A stretch of DNA of 7,586 nucleotides from JALOAR01 sp964348605 (lineage in GTDB: Bacteria; Patescibacteriota; Minisyncoccia; UBA6257; Colwellbacteraceae). The notes beneath the pieces are model-generated. The model searched no databases. It was not told the DNA's origin and saw only the letters and a program-made list of their open reading frames with translations. The stretch lies in contig CAYGDC010000021.1 in the NCBI GenBank assembly GCA_964348605.1, forward strand, positions 1 to 7,586, in the 5' to 3' direction. A program made the position numbers and the translations under genes. Positions 1 to 5,861 of this stretch are shown here, piece by piece (position 1 is the first letter of the stretch; each line of letters starts with the position of its first letter).

Positions 1-2
1 CC

Positions 3-407
3 GAAGATCTTACCCACCAAGTTTTTTTAAAAGCCTGGCAAAATATCTCAGATTTTTCTGCAAAAGGATTTCCTTTTTCGAGTTGGCTTTACCGCATCGC
101 AAGAAATCTAGTTATTGATTACTATCGGAAAACAAAACCCGTCATTAACATTGACGAAGAATTTATATCCGAAAAGCTAATTTTCCGTCCTGCTCTCTCT
201 GAAATAGACGATAAACAAGATATTGCTCGCATAATGATTGCTTTAAAAAAACTACAAGATATTGAACGCGATGTAGTCATAATGCGCTTTGTAGAAGATT
301 TATCTATCAAAGAAATATCAATAACTATTAATAAATCCGAAGGCGCAATTAAATTAATCCAACATCGAGCAATTAAAAAAATTAAAACACTATTAGTAAA
401 TAAATAA
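3..407 (+). CDS. Sigma-70 family (ECF-like) RNA polymerase sigma factor, 3' part; 5' end outside window
   Basis: This open frame runs in from the window edge and gives 134 residues before TAA, so the start and the first part of region 2 are missing. Visible residues 1-45 are sigma region 2 (EDLTHQVFLKAWQNI, then FSSWLYRIARNLVIDYYRK), the part that binds core polymerase and the -10 element. Residues 46-75 are a short variable linker. Residues 80-132 are region 4, a helix-turn-helix that reads the -35 element (IERDVVIMRFVEDLSIKEIS, then SEGAIKLIQHRAIKKI). There is no space for region 3, as is usual for ECF-type factors. The stop lies one base before the next gene, a membrane protein that may be its anti-sigma factor. 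The family is clear; the promoters and signal it serves cannot be read from here. Confidence 0.94.
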   Translation, partial: EDLTHQVFLKAWQNISDFSAKGFPFSSWLYRIARNLVIDYYRKTKPVINIDEEFISEKLIFRPALSEIDDKQDIARIMIALKKLQDIERDVVIMRFVEDLSIKEISITINKSEGAIKLIQHRAIKKIKTLLVNK

Positions 408-408
408 A

Positions 409-873
409 ATGGATCGCTTAACAGAAAAAATAAAATTATTACGCAACATCGTTCCTAACGATGATTTTGTGATATCTACAAAATTTTCTATTCTTGCATC
501 CCCTAAAAAAGCTCCTAAAACAAGATTTGTTTTACCAAATTTCTGGCCAAGCTATGTTGCTATAGCAGCTCTTATGTTATTAGTTATTTTTATCGGAGAT
601 ATTCAATCGCCTGAAACAAAGCAGTCTGTTGCTGAAATAGCCGCAATTGAAGCTGTTGCCGCCTCGTTTGAAAGCGATATCAATATCACTCTTATGGAAA
701 TTCACGCCTATAGAGATTCAGCAGCAAAAGCCTCTGCCGCTCTCTATGAAGCATCGTCTAATAATTTTATTCACATAAATCCCCTTCTTATACAGGAAGA
801 GCTGGACACATTAGACGATCCCATGCCTAATTCACAAAAAATCAATCAACTTTTAGAAAAAGTTATTTTATAA
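409..873 (+). CDS. Single-pass membrane protein, candidate anti-sigma factor
   Basis: I do not recognise a named family in this 154-residue protein. Residues 1-45 are basic and would be cytoplasmic. Residues about 46-64 (WPSYVAIAALMLLVIFIGD) form one strong transmembrane helix. Residues 65-154 would lie outside and look mostly helical, including an Ala-rich stretch at about 73-116. This N-in/C-out layout with a short cytosolic head directly after a sigma gene is the classic anti-sigma arrangement. The usual zinc-binding HxxxCxxC motif is absent, and the protein has no cysteine at all. An in-frame TAA at 397-399 makes the ATG at 409 the first possible ATG start. It begins one base after the sigma stop and ends two bases before the next gene, so co-transcription is very likely. 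The anti-sigma role is inferred from context and topology only. Confidence 0.85.
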   Translation: MDRLTEKIKLLRNIVPNDDFVISTKFSILASPKKAPKTRFVLPNFWPSYVAIAALMLLVIFIGDIQSPETKQSVAEIAAIEAVAASFESDINITLMEIHAYRDSAAKASAALYEASSNNFIHINPLLIQEELDTLDDPMPNSQKINQLLEKVIL

Positions 874-875
874 AA

Positions 876-1739
876 ATGGCCTATTACAAAACTAAAATAA
901 TTTTTGCCTTTATTCTCTTTACGGCTTTTGTTAATCCGAGTATTGCGAACGCTTCCATTATATCTACTGTAAGGCAAAACTTAAATGAAAGCGTTAATCA
1001 ACTTATTGAAGCAAGAGACGATGATGGCGCGAATATCTTATCTGAGCAAAATAGTATAACTCATCGCAAAAAAGTAATATCCGATGTTTTAGCTCTTTCT
1101 ATTCAAGAAATTATATCCGTACGCAATAGACTTAATTCCATAAATATTGAAAAAGGAAGTTATTCATGGACTATCCGCGAGATTATTTTGCAATGGATTA
1201 GCTCTGAAGAAAAATATTTTGAAGAAATTAGAATTAGACTAGGCGGCATCCTAAGTCCTGATGAAGTTAAGGCGCTAGCAAGAGAAATGCAAAATCATAG
1301 AAATGAAAGTTTTAACGCTAATCTTGCAAACGCTTTAGATTTTATATTTATATTAAGAACATTAAGACTAACCGATATTGCGGCGGATAGATGGAATAAA
1401 ATAAACACTGACCTACAAAGAATAGAAAGGGCTGGCCTTATCAGGGCTAACACATTTGCTCCCAAAATGCTAGAAGCCAGAGAAAGAATAGATGAGGCTC
1501 AGACATTAGCAGATAAATCTTTTGCTCTTATTAAAAATATCTATTTACCAACTAAAGAAGAGAGCCTAAATCCATTAATTACAGAAATAGGCCAAAATGA
1601 TGAAGTGATAATAGAGGATAAACAAAAGCCTCCTTCTGTTCGAGAATTATGCGAAGCAGCTATGGATAATTTAAAATTAGGATATGATGAGTTTGTGAAA
1701 ATTAGCACTTCCGTAAGAAGATTATTAAGGCTCCCTTAA
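876..1739 (+). CDS. Exported alpha-helical protein of unknown function, third gene of the sigma unit
   Basis: This 287-residue protein has a standard signal peptide: K5/K7, a hydrophobic core at about 8-19, and an A-x-A site (A24-N25-A26) predicting cleavage before S27. The mature part is rich in Glu, Arg, Lys, Ile and Leu and reads as a chain of amphipathic helices to about residue 225. An acidic, loop-like linker with LNP and KPP follows (about 226-254). A last helix (RELCEAAMDNLKLGYDEF, about 257-274) holds the only cysteine (C259), and the protein ends in a basic RRLLRLP tail. There is no lipobox or second membrane helix, so it should be released or bound to a partner. It starts two bases after the membrane protein gene and probably belongs to the same transcript. 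A role as the signal-sensing partner of the sigma/anti-sigma pair is plausible but unproven. No catalytic motif is visible. Confidence 0.87.
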   Translation: MAYYKTKIIFAFILFTAFVNPSIANASIISTVRQNLNESVNQLIEARDDDGANILSEQNSITHRKKVISDVLALSIQEIISVRNRLNSINIEKGSYSWTIREIILQWISSEEKYFEEIRIRLGGILSPDEVKALAREMQNHRNESFNANLANALDFIFILRTLRLTDIAADRWNKINTDLQRIERAGLIRANTFAPKMLEARERIDEAQTLADKSFALIKNIYLPTKEESLNPLITEIGQNDEVIIEDKQKPPSVRELCEAAMDNLKLGYDEFVKISTSVRRLLRLP

Positions 1740-1749
1740 GTTTATCAAA

Positions 1750-1776
1750 ACCATTAGCTTTTATAGAGGTATTTTT
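1750..1776 (+). terminator. Possible weak intrinsic terminator after the sigma unit
   Basis: Ten bases after the exported-protein stop, ACCATTA (1750-1756) can pair with TAGAGGT (1764-1770) around a 7-base loop. This gives six pairs, one of them G-U, and one A-A mismatch. A T-rich run follows at 1771-1778. The stem is short and AT-rich, so function is uncertain. It is offered because the stronger hairpin at 1814-1860 pairs poorly in plus-strand RNA. Confidence 0.28.
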
Positions 1777-1813
1777 ATTCGTTATTTCTGTGAAAAGTGT
1801 TTAACATAAAAAT

Positions 1814-1860
1814 AAAAAAACACCCAATCTTACCAAGCAAGTAAATTCGGATGTTTTTTT
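1814..1860 (-). terminator. Intrinsic terminator of the HU gene, between convergent genes
   Basis: Inverted arms at 1814-1833 and 1841-1860 enclose a 7-base loop (1834-1840). An A-run sits on the left and a T-run on the right, ten bases past the HU stop codon. In minus-strand RNA the inner 14 positions pair with a single A-A mismatch, using G-U wobbles, and the transcript then runs into seven U. In plus-strand RNA the same wobbles become C-A, A-C and C-A mismatches and a U-U also appears, so the stem is clearly weaker. It is therefore best read as the HU terminator, with at most partial action on the opposing transcript. Confidence 0.8.
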
Positions 1861-1870
1861 ATTAAAAAAA

Positions 1871-2146
1871 TTATTGAACAGCCTCTTTAAGTAACTTGCC
1901 CGCTCTAAACTTAGGCTTAATAGACGCAGCGATTTGAATCTTTTCTCCAGTTTTAGGATTTACTCCCATTCTGGCCGCCCTGCGTGCAATTCTAAATGTA
2001 CCAAAACCAGTAATAGCGACATCTTCGCCACGACCCATGGCTTTTATTATGCTGTCAAAAACTGCTTCAACAGCTTGGTCGGCCTGCTTTTTTGTTTCAA
2101 TTTGAGCAGCGCTCATCACGGCCTCCACAATATCTTGTTTTTTCAT
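1871..2146 (-). CDS. HU family DNA-binding protein
   Basis: This small basic nucleoid protein binds DNA as a dimer without strong sequence preference and bends it, supporting chromosome compaction, replication and repair. The 91 residues match the normal HU/IHF length. Residues 1-45 are the helical dimerisation body, starting KKQDIVEAV. GFGTF is at 47-51. The DNA-binding beta arm is at about 52-76, with the intercalating proline in GVNPKTGEK (P64). The C-terminal KPKFRAGKLLKEAV helix is intact. With no gene-specific IHF features it is called HU. It lies downstream of rny on the same strand but has its own good promoter in the 76-base gap and its own terminator. The only purine-rich ribosome-site candidate, AAAGG, sits roughly 27 bases or more before the ATG, too far for normal use. 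Confidence 0.98.
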   Translation of the reverse strand: MKKQDIVEAVMSAAQIETKKQADQAVEAVFDSIIKAMGRGEDVAITGFGTFRIARRAARMGVNPKTGEKIQIAASIKPKFRAGKLLKEAVQ

Positions 2147-2184
2147 AAATGTTTTTGATTGGTTTGATCGACCTTTCAGCTCGT

Positions 2185-2203
2185 GCTTATTATAACAATA
2201 AGC
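2185..2203. repeat. Perfect inverted repeat over the HU -10 element, possible operator
   Basis: GCTTATT (2185-2191) and AATAAGC (2197-2203) are exact inverted copies around a 5-base centre and cover the whole TATAAT box. In minus-strand RNA the stem would follow the rny stop, but no U-run follows it, so it does not look like an rny terminator. A protein-binding operator, or a structure at the end of rny mRNA, are the two readings. Neither is proven. Confidence 0.45.
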
Positions 2204-2217
2204 TTAATTTTCCGCAA
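2189..2217 (-). promoter_or_regulatory. Sigma-70 type promoter for the HU gene
   Basis: Read on the minus strand, TTGCGG (2212-2217) and a perfect TATAAT (2189-2194) are separated by exactly 17 bases. Transcription would start near 2182, giving a leader of about 35 bases before the HU ATG. The promoter lies entirely between the rny stop (2223) and the HU start, so HU can be expressed independently of rny. A perfect 7-bp inverted repeat overlaps the -10 element. Confidence 0.62.
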
Positions 2218-2222
2218 TAAAC

Positions 2223-3749
2223 CTATCTTGCATACTCCACCGCCCTTACTTCTCTAATAATTGTTACCTTTATATCTCCCGGATATTTCATATCAGACTC
2301 TATTTTAGAAGCAATATCTCTTGCCAATCGCAAAGCCCCAAAGTCATCTACTTTTTCAGGAACCACAAACACTCTAATCTCTTTACCAGCAGATACAGCA
2401 TAAGAATTTTTAACTCCCTCAAACGAAGAGGTAATTTTTTCTAAGTCCTCTAATCGCTTAACGTATTTTTCTAAGGTGCCACGCCTTGCTCCTGGTCTTG
2501 CCGCTGAAATAATATCAGCTGTAGCAACTATAAATGATTCTGGGCTCGCAAAAGGATAATCGTCGTGATGTGACTGCATCGCCTCAATCACTCGAGGGTC
2601 AATATCATATTTTTTAAGAATCTTTATTCCTAAATCAACATGATTACCAGCAACTTCATGATCTATCGCTTTTCCTATATCATGCAATAATGCTCCCTTT
2701 TTTGCTATATCGGCGCTTATGCCAAGCTCTTCAGCCATCATGCCAGCAATAAAAGCCATCTCTATGGAATGGGTTAGCACATTTTGACCATAGCTAGTTC
2801 TAAAATGTAGCTTGCCTAAAAGATGAACTATTTCTTTTGGAAGGCCTAATATACCTACTTCATAAACAGCCTCCTCTCCAATTTCTTGCGTTCTTTTATT
2901 TATTTCTTGACGCGATTCTTCGGCTTTTTCCTCTATTTTTGCCGGTTGGATTCTGCCGTCTTTAACAAGTTTTTCAAGCGTAAGTCTAGCTACTTCTCTT
3001 CTCACGGGATCAAAAGAAGATATAAGTATCGCGTCTGGAGTTTCATCAATAATAAATTCTACGCCAGTTATCCTTTCAAGCGCTTTAATATTTCTTCCTT
3101 CGCGTCCTATAATTTTACCCTTAAGATCTTCGCTAGGAAGAGTAAAGATAGTGGTAGTGATATCTGATATGTGTGCGCGAGAATATCGTTGAAGAGCGGT
3201 TGCGATTATATCTATGCTTCTTTTTTCTATTTCTTCCTTTTTTTCTCTTTCTAATTTTTTTAACATATCTAAAAGCTCTCCTTTATGAGATTCCTCTACT
3301 TGAGCCATGATTTTCTTTTTTGCTTCTTCTGGCGTAAGATTAGCCACTTTTGTAAGTTCTTGAGAAACGGATTGCCTTAGCGTCTTTATGTCCTCTGATT
3401 CTTGCGCTAATTTTTCTGTCACAGCCTTTAATTCCTCCGATTTTTGCCTTAAAAGAGATTCGTCTTTATTTAAAAGGTCTTCTTTTTTAAGAAGCCTCTC
3501 TTCTGTTCTCTCTATAGATGCTTTTTTTTCTTTCTCTTCTTTTTTTGCTTCACTTAAAATAAGTTCTGCCTTTTTTTCAGCCCTACTAACTTCTTCTTTG
3601 ACACGGGCTTCTGTTTCTTCAAGCTTGCGCTTAATTTGTTGTTCTATAGAATTAGCTGACTTGATGGCCGCTCTTTGTCTTAATTGGTGTCCTAAAAATC
3701 CGCCAAGCAGTAAAGATCCCGCTATGGCAAGTGCAATTTGATAAATCAT
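2223..3749 (-). CDS. rny: Ribonuclease Y, membrane-anchored endoribonuclease
   Basis: RNase Y starts bulk mRNA decay by endonucleolytic cutting at the inner face of the cytoplasmic membrane. The 508 residues are close to the usual 510-520. Order: N-terminal membrane anchor (about 3-21, YQIALAIAGSLLLGGFLG), a long charged coiled coil (about 27-175), a KH RNA-binding domain with the GxxG loop in KIIGREGRNI (about 212-221), then an HD metallohydrolase domain. HD residues are visible: H327 in LTHSIEMA, H356-D357 in LLHDIGK, H394-H395 in QSHHDD and D412 in TADIISAARPG. A C-terminal domain (about 440-508) follows. An in-frame TAA just upstream fixes the start. It is transcribed divergently from gpmI and is the only gene here ending in TAG. 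No degradosome partner is visible. Confidence 0.98.
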   Translation of the reverse strand: MIYQIALAIAGSLLLGGFLGHQLRQRAAIKSANSIEQQIKRKLEETEARVKEEVSRAEKKAELILSEAKKEEKEKKASIERTEERLLKKEDLLNKDESLLRQKSEELKAVTEKLAQESEDIKTLRQSVSQELTKVANLTPEEAKKKIMAQVEESHKGELLDMLKKLEREKKEEIEKRSIDIIATALQRYSRAHISDITTTIFTLPSEDLKGKIIGREGRNIKALERITGVEFIIDETPDAILISSFDPVRREVARLTLEKLVKDGRIQPAKIEEKAEESRQEINKRTQEIGEEAVYEVGILGLPKEIVHLLGKLHFRTSYGQNVLTHSIEMAFIAGMMAEELGISADIAKKGALLHDIGKAIDHEVAGNHVDLGIKILKKYDIDPRVIEAMQSHHDDYPFASPESFIVATADIISAARPGARRGTLEKYVKRLEDLEKITSSFEGVKNSYAVSAGKEIRVFVVPEKVDDFGALRLARDIASKIESDMKYPGDIKVTIIREVRAVEYAR

Positions 3750-3808
3750 AAGTTAAAATAAAAATATTAGTTTGCATGACCTGCATAAATTAAAACTAAC
3801 ACATATTA
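3750..3808. promoter_or_regulatory. Divergent promoter region between rny and gpmI
   Basis: These 59 very AT-rich bases must hold the start signals for rny (left) and the gpmI operon (right), since the genes point away from each other. A possible rny -10 is TAATAT on the minus strand (3764-3769). A possible gpmI -10 is the TGCATAAAT segment (3782-3790), resembling an extended -10. Neither has a convincing -35 at normal spacing. The sites lie close enough that the two promoters could interfere. The 13-base TGCATGACCTGCA (3773-3785) sits between them. Confidence 0.4.
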
Positions 3809-5320
3809 ATGCCTAATACAAATTATAGAAAATTAGCCTTAGTTATTCTTGACGGATGGGGAGTCGGCCCTAAAGACAATACAAATCCTCTATACTCTGC
3901 AAATCTTTTTAATTTTAATAAAATTAAAGAATCTTTTCCTTGTCTTAGCTTGCAAGCAAGCGGACTAGCAGTTGGCCTACCATGGAATGAAGAGGGAAAT
4001 AGCGAAATAGGTCACTTAACTATTGGCGCTGGTCGGGTTGTTTATCAAACTATCGCCCGAATAGATGATGCTATAAACAACGGCGCTTTTTTTGAAAACC
4101 CTGTTCTTTTAGAGGCTTTTGCAAAAGCCAAACAATCTGGGTCATCAGTATGTTTTGCTGGACTTTTAGGAGGCGGCATTGTTCACGCTTCTATTAAACA
4201 TTTATTAGCACTTATTAGCTTAGCCGAAAAATTAAAAGTTGATTACAAACTTCATCTTTTCACCGATGGTCGTGACGGCCCCCCAAAAGGCGCTCTTGAG
4301 CTTCTTTCTCGCTTGCCTGCAAATAAAATAGGCAGTATCTCAGGACGATTTTATGCAATGGATAGAGACAACCACTTAGAAAGAACTTCTTCTGCTTATA
4401 AAAATATGACTGATGGAAAACCAATCTCTGATACGCCTTATAGCTATATAGAAAAAAGTTATTCCACAGGCATCACAGATGAATTTATCCGTCCTGCATG
4501 TTTTAATCAAGAATTATTAATTAAACCTTCTGACTCTATAATTTTCTTTAATTTCCGCAAAGACAGAATGAGGCAACTCGCTAAAATGTTTCACGAGTCT
4601 TTGCCTAATACTTATATCTCATCCTTTGTAGAATATAATAATGGATCAGGAGTCCCTGCAGCTTTTAGTGCTAACAACGTGCCCAATCCTCTGCCTAAAA
4701 TTATTGCCGACCATAAAATAGCCCAGCTTCGCGTAGCGGAAAGCGAAAAAAGAGCTCATGTTACTTATTTTTTTAGTGGCGAACAAGAAGAGCCGCTTCC
4801 AAATGAATTTCGTATTATTATCCCCTCTCGCAAACTCGCGTCTCACGACCAAGCGCCCGAAATGAGAGCAGAAGAAATAACCACTCGAATTATTACCGCT
4901 ATTGAAGAAGGCTCGTATGGATTTATATTTGCTAATTATGCAAATCCCGATATTGTCGCTCATACTGGTAATTTTGAAGCTACCGTTAAAGCCGCAGAAT
5001 TAATTGATAAAGAATTAGGGCTTATAGCAAGCGCCTGTCTAAAAACAAATACTATCCTTGTTATCACCGCCGATCACGGTAATGCAGAAAGATTGATTAA
5101 CGTGCGAACAGGTGAAAAAGATACTAAGCATAATCCAAGCCCTGTTCCATTTATAGTGGTAGACCATCAATTTGCAAGAGTAAGGACTCCTGCAGAAATT
5201 ACCGAAAACGAAAATCTAGTTATTGGCTCTCTTTGCGATATTGCTCCAACAATTTTAAAATTAATGGGAATTACAAAACCGGTAGAAATGACCGGCCAAG
5301 ACCTTACTTCTTATCTCTAA
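3809..5320 (+). CDS. gpmI: 2,3-bisphosphoglycerate-independent phosphoglycerate mutase
   Basis: This cytosolic enzyme interconverts 3- and 2-phosphoglycerate in lower glycolysis using two Mn(II) ions and a phosphoserine intermediate. The 503 residues match the usual 505-515. Metal ligands and catalytic residues can be matched: D15 (VILDGW), nucleophile S65 (GNSEIGHL), D381 and H385 (ANYANPDIVAHTG), D422-H423 (TADHGNAE) and H441 (KHNPSPVPF). Substrate contacts are also present: H126, D153/D156 (TDGRD), R180, R186 (MDRD), R250/R253 (FRKDR) and K314 (ESEKR). Some normally strict neighbours differ: LLGGGIVHAS for LLSDGGVHS and MDRDNHLER for MDRDxRWxR. All catalytic positions remain, so activity is expected. 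An in-frame TAA 12 bases upstream bounds the start. It heads the right-hand operon, and its stop overlaps the next start by one base (TAATG). Confidence 0.98.
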   Translation: MPNTNYRKLALVILDGWGVGPKDNTNPLYSANLFNFNKIKESFPCLSLQASGLAVGLPWNEEGNSEIGHLTIGAGRVVYQTIARIDDAINNGAFFENPVLLEAFAKAKQSGSSVCFAGLLGGGIVHASIKHLLALISLAEKLKVDYKLHLFTDGRDGPPKGALELLSRLPANKIGSISGRFYAMDRDNHLERTSSAYKNMTDGKPISDTPYSYIEKSYSTGITDEFIRPACFNQELLIKPSDSIIFFNFRKDRMRQLAKMFHESLPNTYISSFVEYNNGSGVPAAFSANNVPNPLPKIIADHKIAQLRVAESEKRAHVTYFFSGEQEEPLPNEFRIIIPSRKLASHDQAPEMRAEEITTRIITAIEEGSYGFIFANYANPDIVAHTGNFEATVKAAELIDKELGLIASACLKTNTILVITADHGNAERLINVRTGEKDTKHNPSPVPFIVVDHQFARVRTPAEITENENLVIGSLCDIAPTILKLMGITKPVEMTGQDLTSYL

Positions 5321-5679
5321 TGAGTTTTTTAGGCAAACTTATTATTATTATCCTTATTAATATGTCGGCAATTTATTTAGCGCCGATAGTTATTTATGGA
5401 TTCAACGCACCAACCGAATTATATCCACTCGCCATAGTCGCCTTAATTTTGACCTCTCTTAATCTTTTTATTAGGCCTTTACTAAAATTTATTCTCTTCC
5501 CTATTGCCTTACTTACTTTCGGATTATCTTCATTTGCTATTAATATAGGAATGCTCTACGCTCTTGATTTTTTAAGAAAAGATGTTACTATTTATGGGTT
5601 CGTGCCACTCGTTCTTGGGACCATTCTTATAAGTTTTATTAACTTAATATGTCAGCACTTACTATTGCCCAAATCGTAA
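5320..5679 (+). CDS. Phage-holin-family (PF04020-type) integral membrane protein
   Basis: This 119-residue, almost wholly hydrophobic protein has about four membrane helices (about 5-26, 34-50, 53-82 with a turn, 92-114). The stretch LNLFIRPLLKFILFPIALLT followed by FGLSSFAINIGMLYALDFL is the signature of the PF04020 "phage holin 4 superfamily IV" proteins. These are common chromosomal proteins in many bacteria, and their role is not firmly known. I chose the ATG at 5320 because it overlaps the gpmI stop as TAATG and gives the expected N-terminus. A longer frame from 5233 would extend 29 residues into gpmI with polar, unrelated sequence. Its end overlaps secG by 31 bases. The family name does not imply a prophage: no endolysin or phage gene is near. 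Translational coupling to gpmI and secG is likely. Confidence 0.86.
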   Translation: MSFLGKLIIIILINMSAIYLAPIVIYGFNAPTELYPLAIVALILTSLNLFIRPLLKFILFPIALLTFGLSSFAINIGMLYALDFLRKDVTIYGFVPLVLGTILISFINLICQHLLLPKS

Positions 5680-5861
5680 TAACAGTCATTATTATTATCT
5701 TAGTTCTCATACAAGATCGTTCTTCTGGGGTTGGAGGGCTTTTTGGTGGAGGAGAATCTTTTTATCAAAAAAGGCGCGGGATGGAAAACATTGTTCTTTG
5801 GGCAACTGCCTTTTTTATTGTAATATTTGTAATTCTTTCTATTCTACAACTTGTTCTATAA
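5649..5861 (+). CDS. secG: Preprotein translocase subunit SecG
   Basis: SecG is the small non-essential partner of SecYE that assists SecA-driven export through the cytoplasmic membrane. The 70 residues fit the family (about 70-80). There are two membrane helices (about 4-22 and 47-69). Between them is the conserved cytoplasmic loop: LIQDRSSGVGGLFGGGESFY, then QKRRGMENIVLWAT, matching the usual LLQ..GGGL...FGG.......RG..N.L...T pattern. The DRSSG segment and the FYQKRRGME region are divergent from model bacteria, in a style I associate with Parcubacteria. The ATG at 5649 lies inside the end of the holin-like gene (31-base overlap) and gives the normal short N-terminus. Its TAA overlaps the next gene's TTG start region. 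With no ribosome-binding site, coupled translation with its neighbours is likely. Confidence 0.93.
   Translation: MSALTIAQIVITVIIIILVLIQDRSSGVGGLFGGGESFYQKRRGMENIVLWATAFFIVIFVILSILQLVL

Noticed and set aside
122..310. Minus-strand open frame of 62 codons opposite the sigma gene
   Set aside because: It is antisense to region 2/4 coding sequence with clear sigma homology; its Ser/Ile-rich product resembles nothing and has no start signal.
1934..2158. Plus-strand open frame over the HU gene
   Set aside because: Fully antisense to an unmistakable HU gene; low-complexity product without family features.
2886..3741. Two plus-strand open frames over rny
   Set aside because: Both are antisense shadows; the Ser/Phe-rich products mirror the Lys/Glu-rich coiled coil and the KH region.
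4646..4963. Minus-strand open frame inside gpmI
   Set aside because: It lies opposite catalytic motifs of gpmI and shows no recognisable domain.
5233..5319. Upstream extension of the holin-like protein into gpmI
   Set aside because: The extra 29 residues are polar and out of keeping with the family; the TAATG start at 5320 fits spacing and length.
5320..5679. Prophage remnant suggested by the holin family name
   Set aside because: No endolysin, integrase, structural gene or attachment site is nearby, and the gene is locked in a housekeeping operon.
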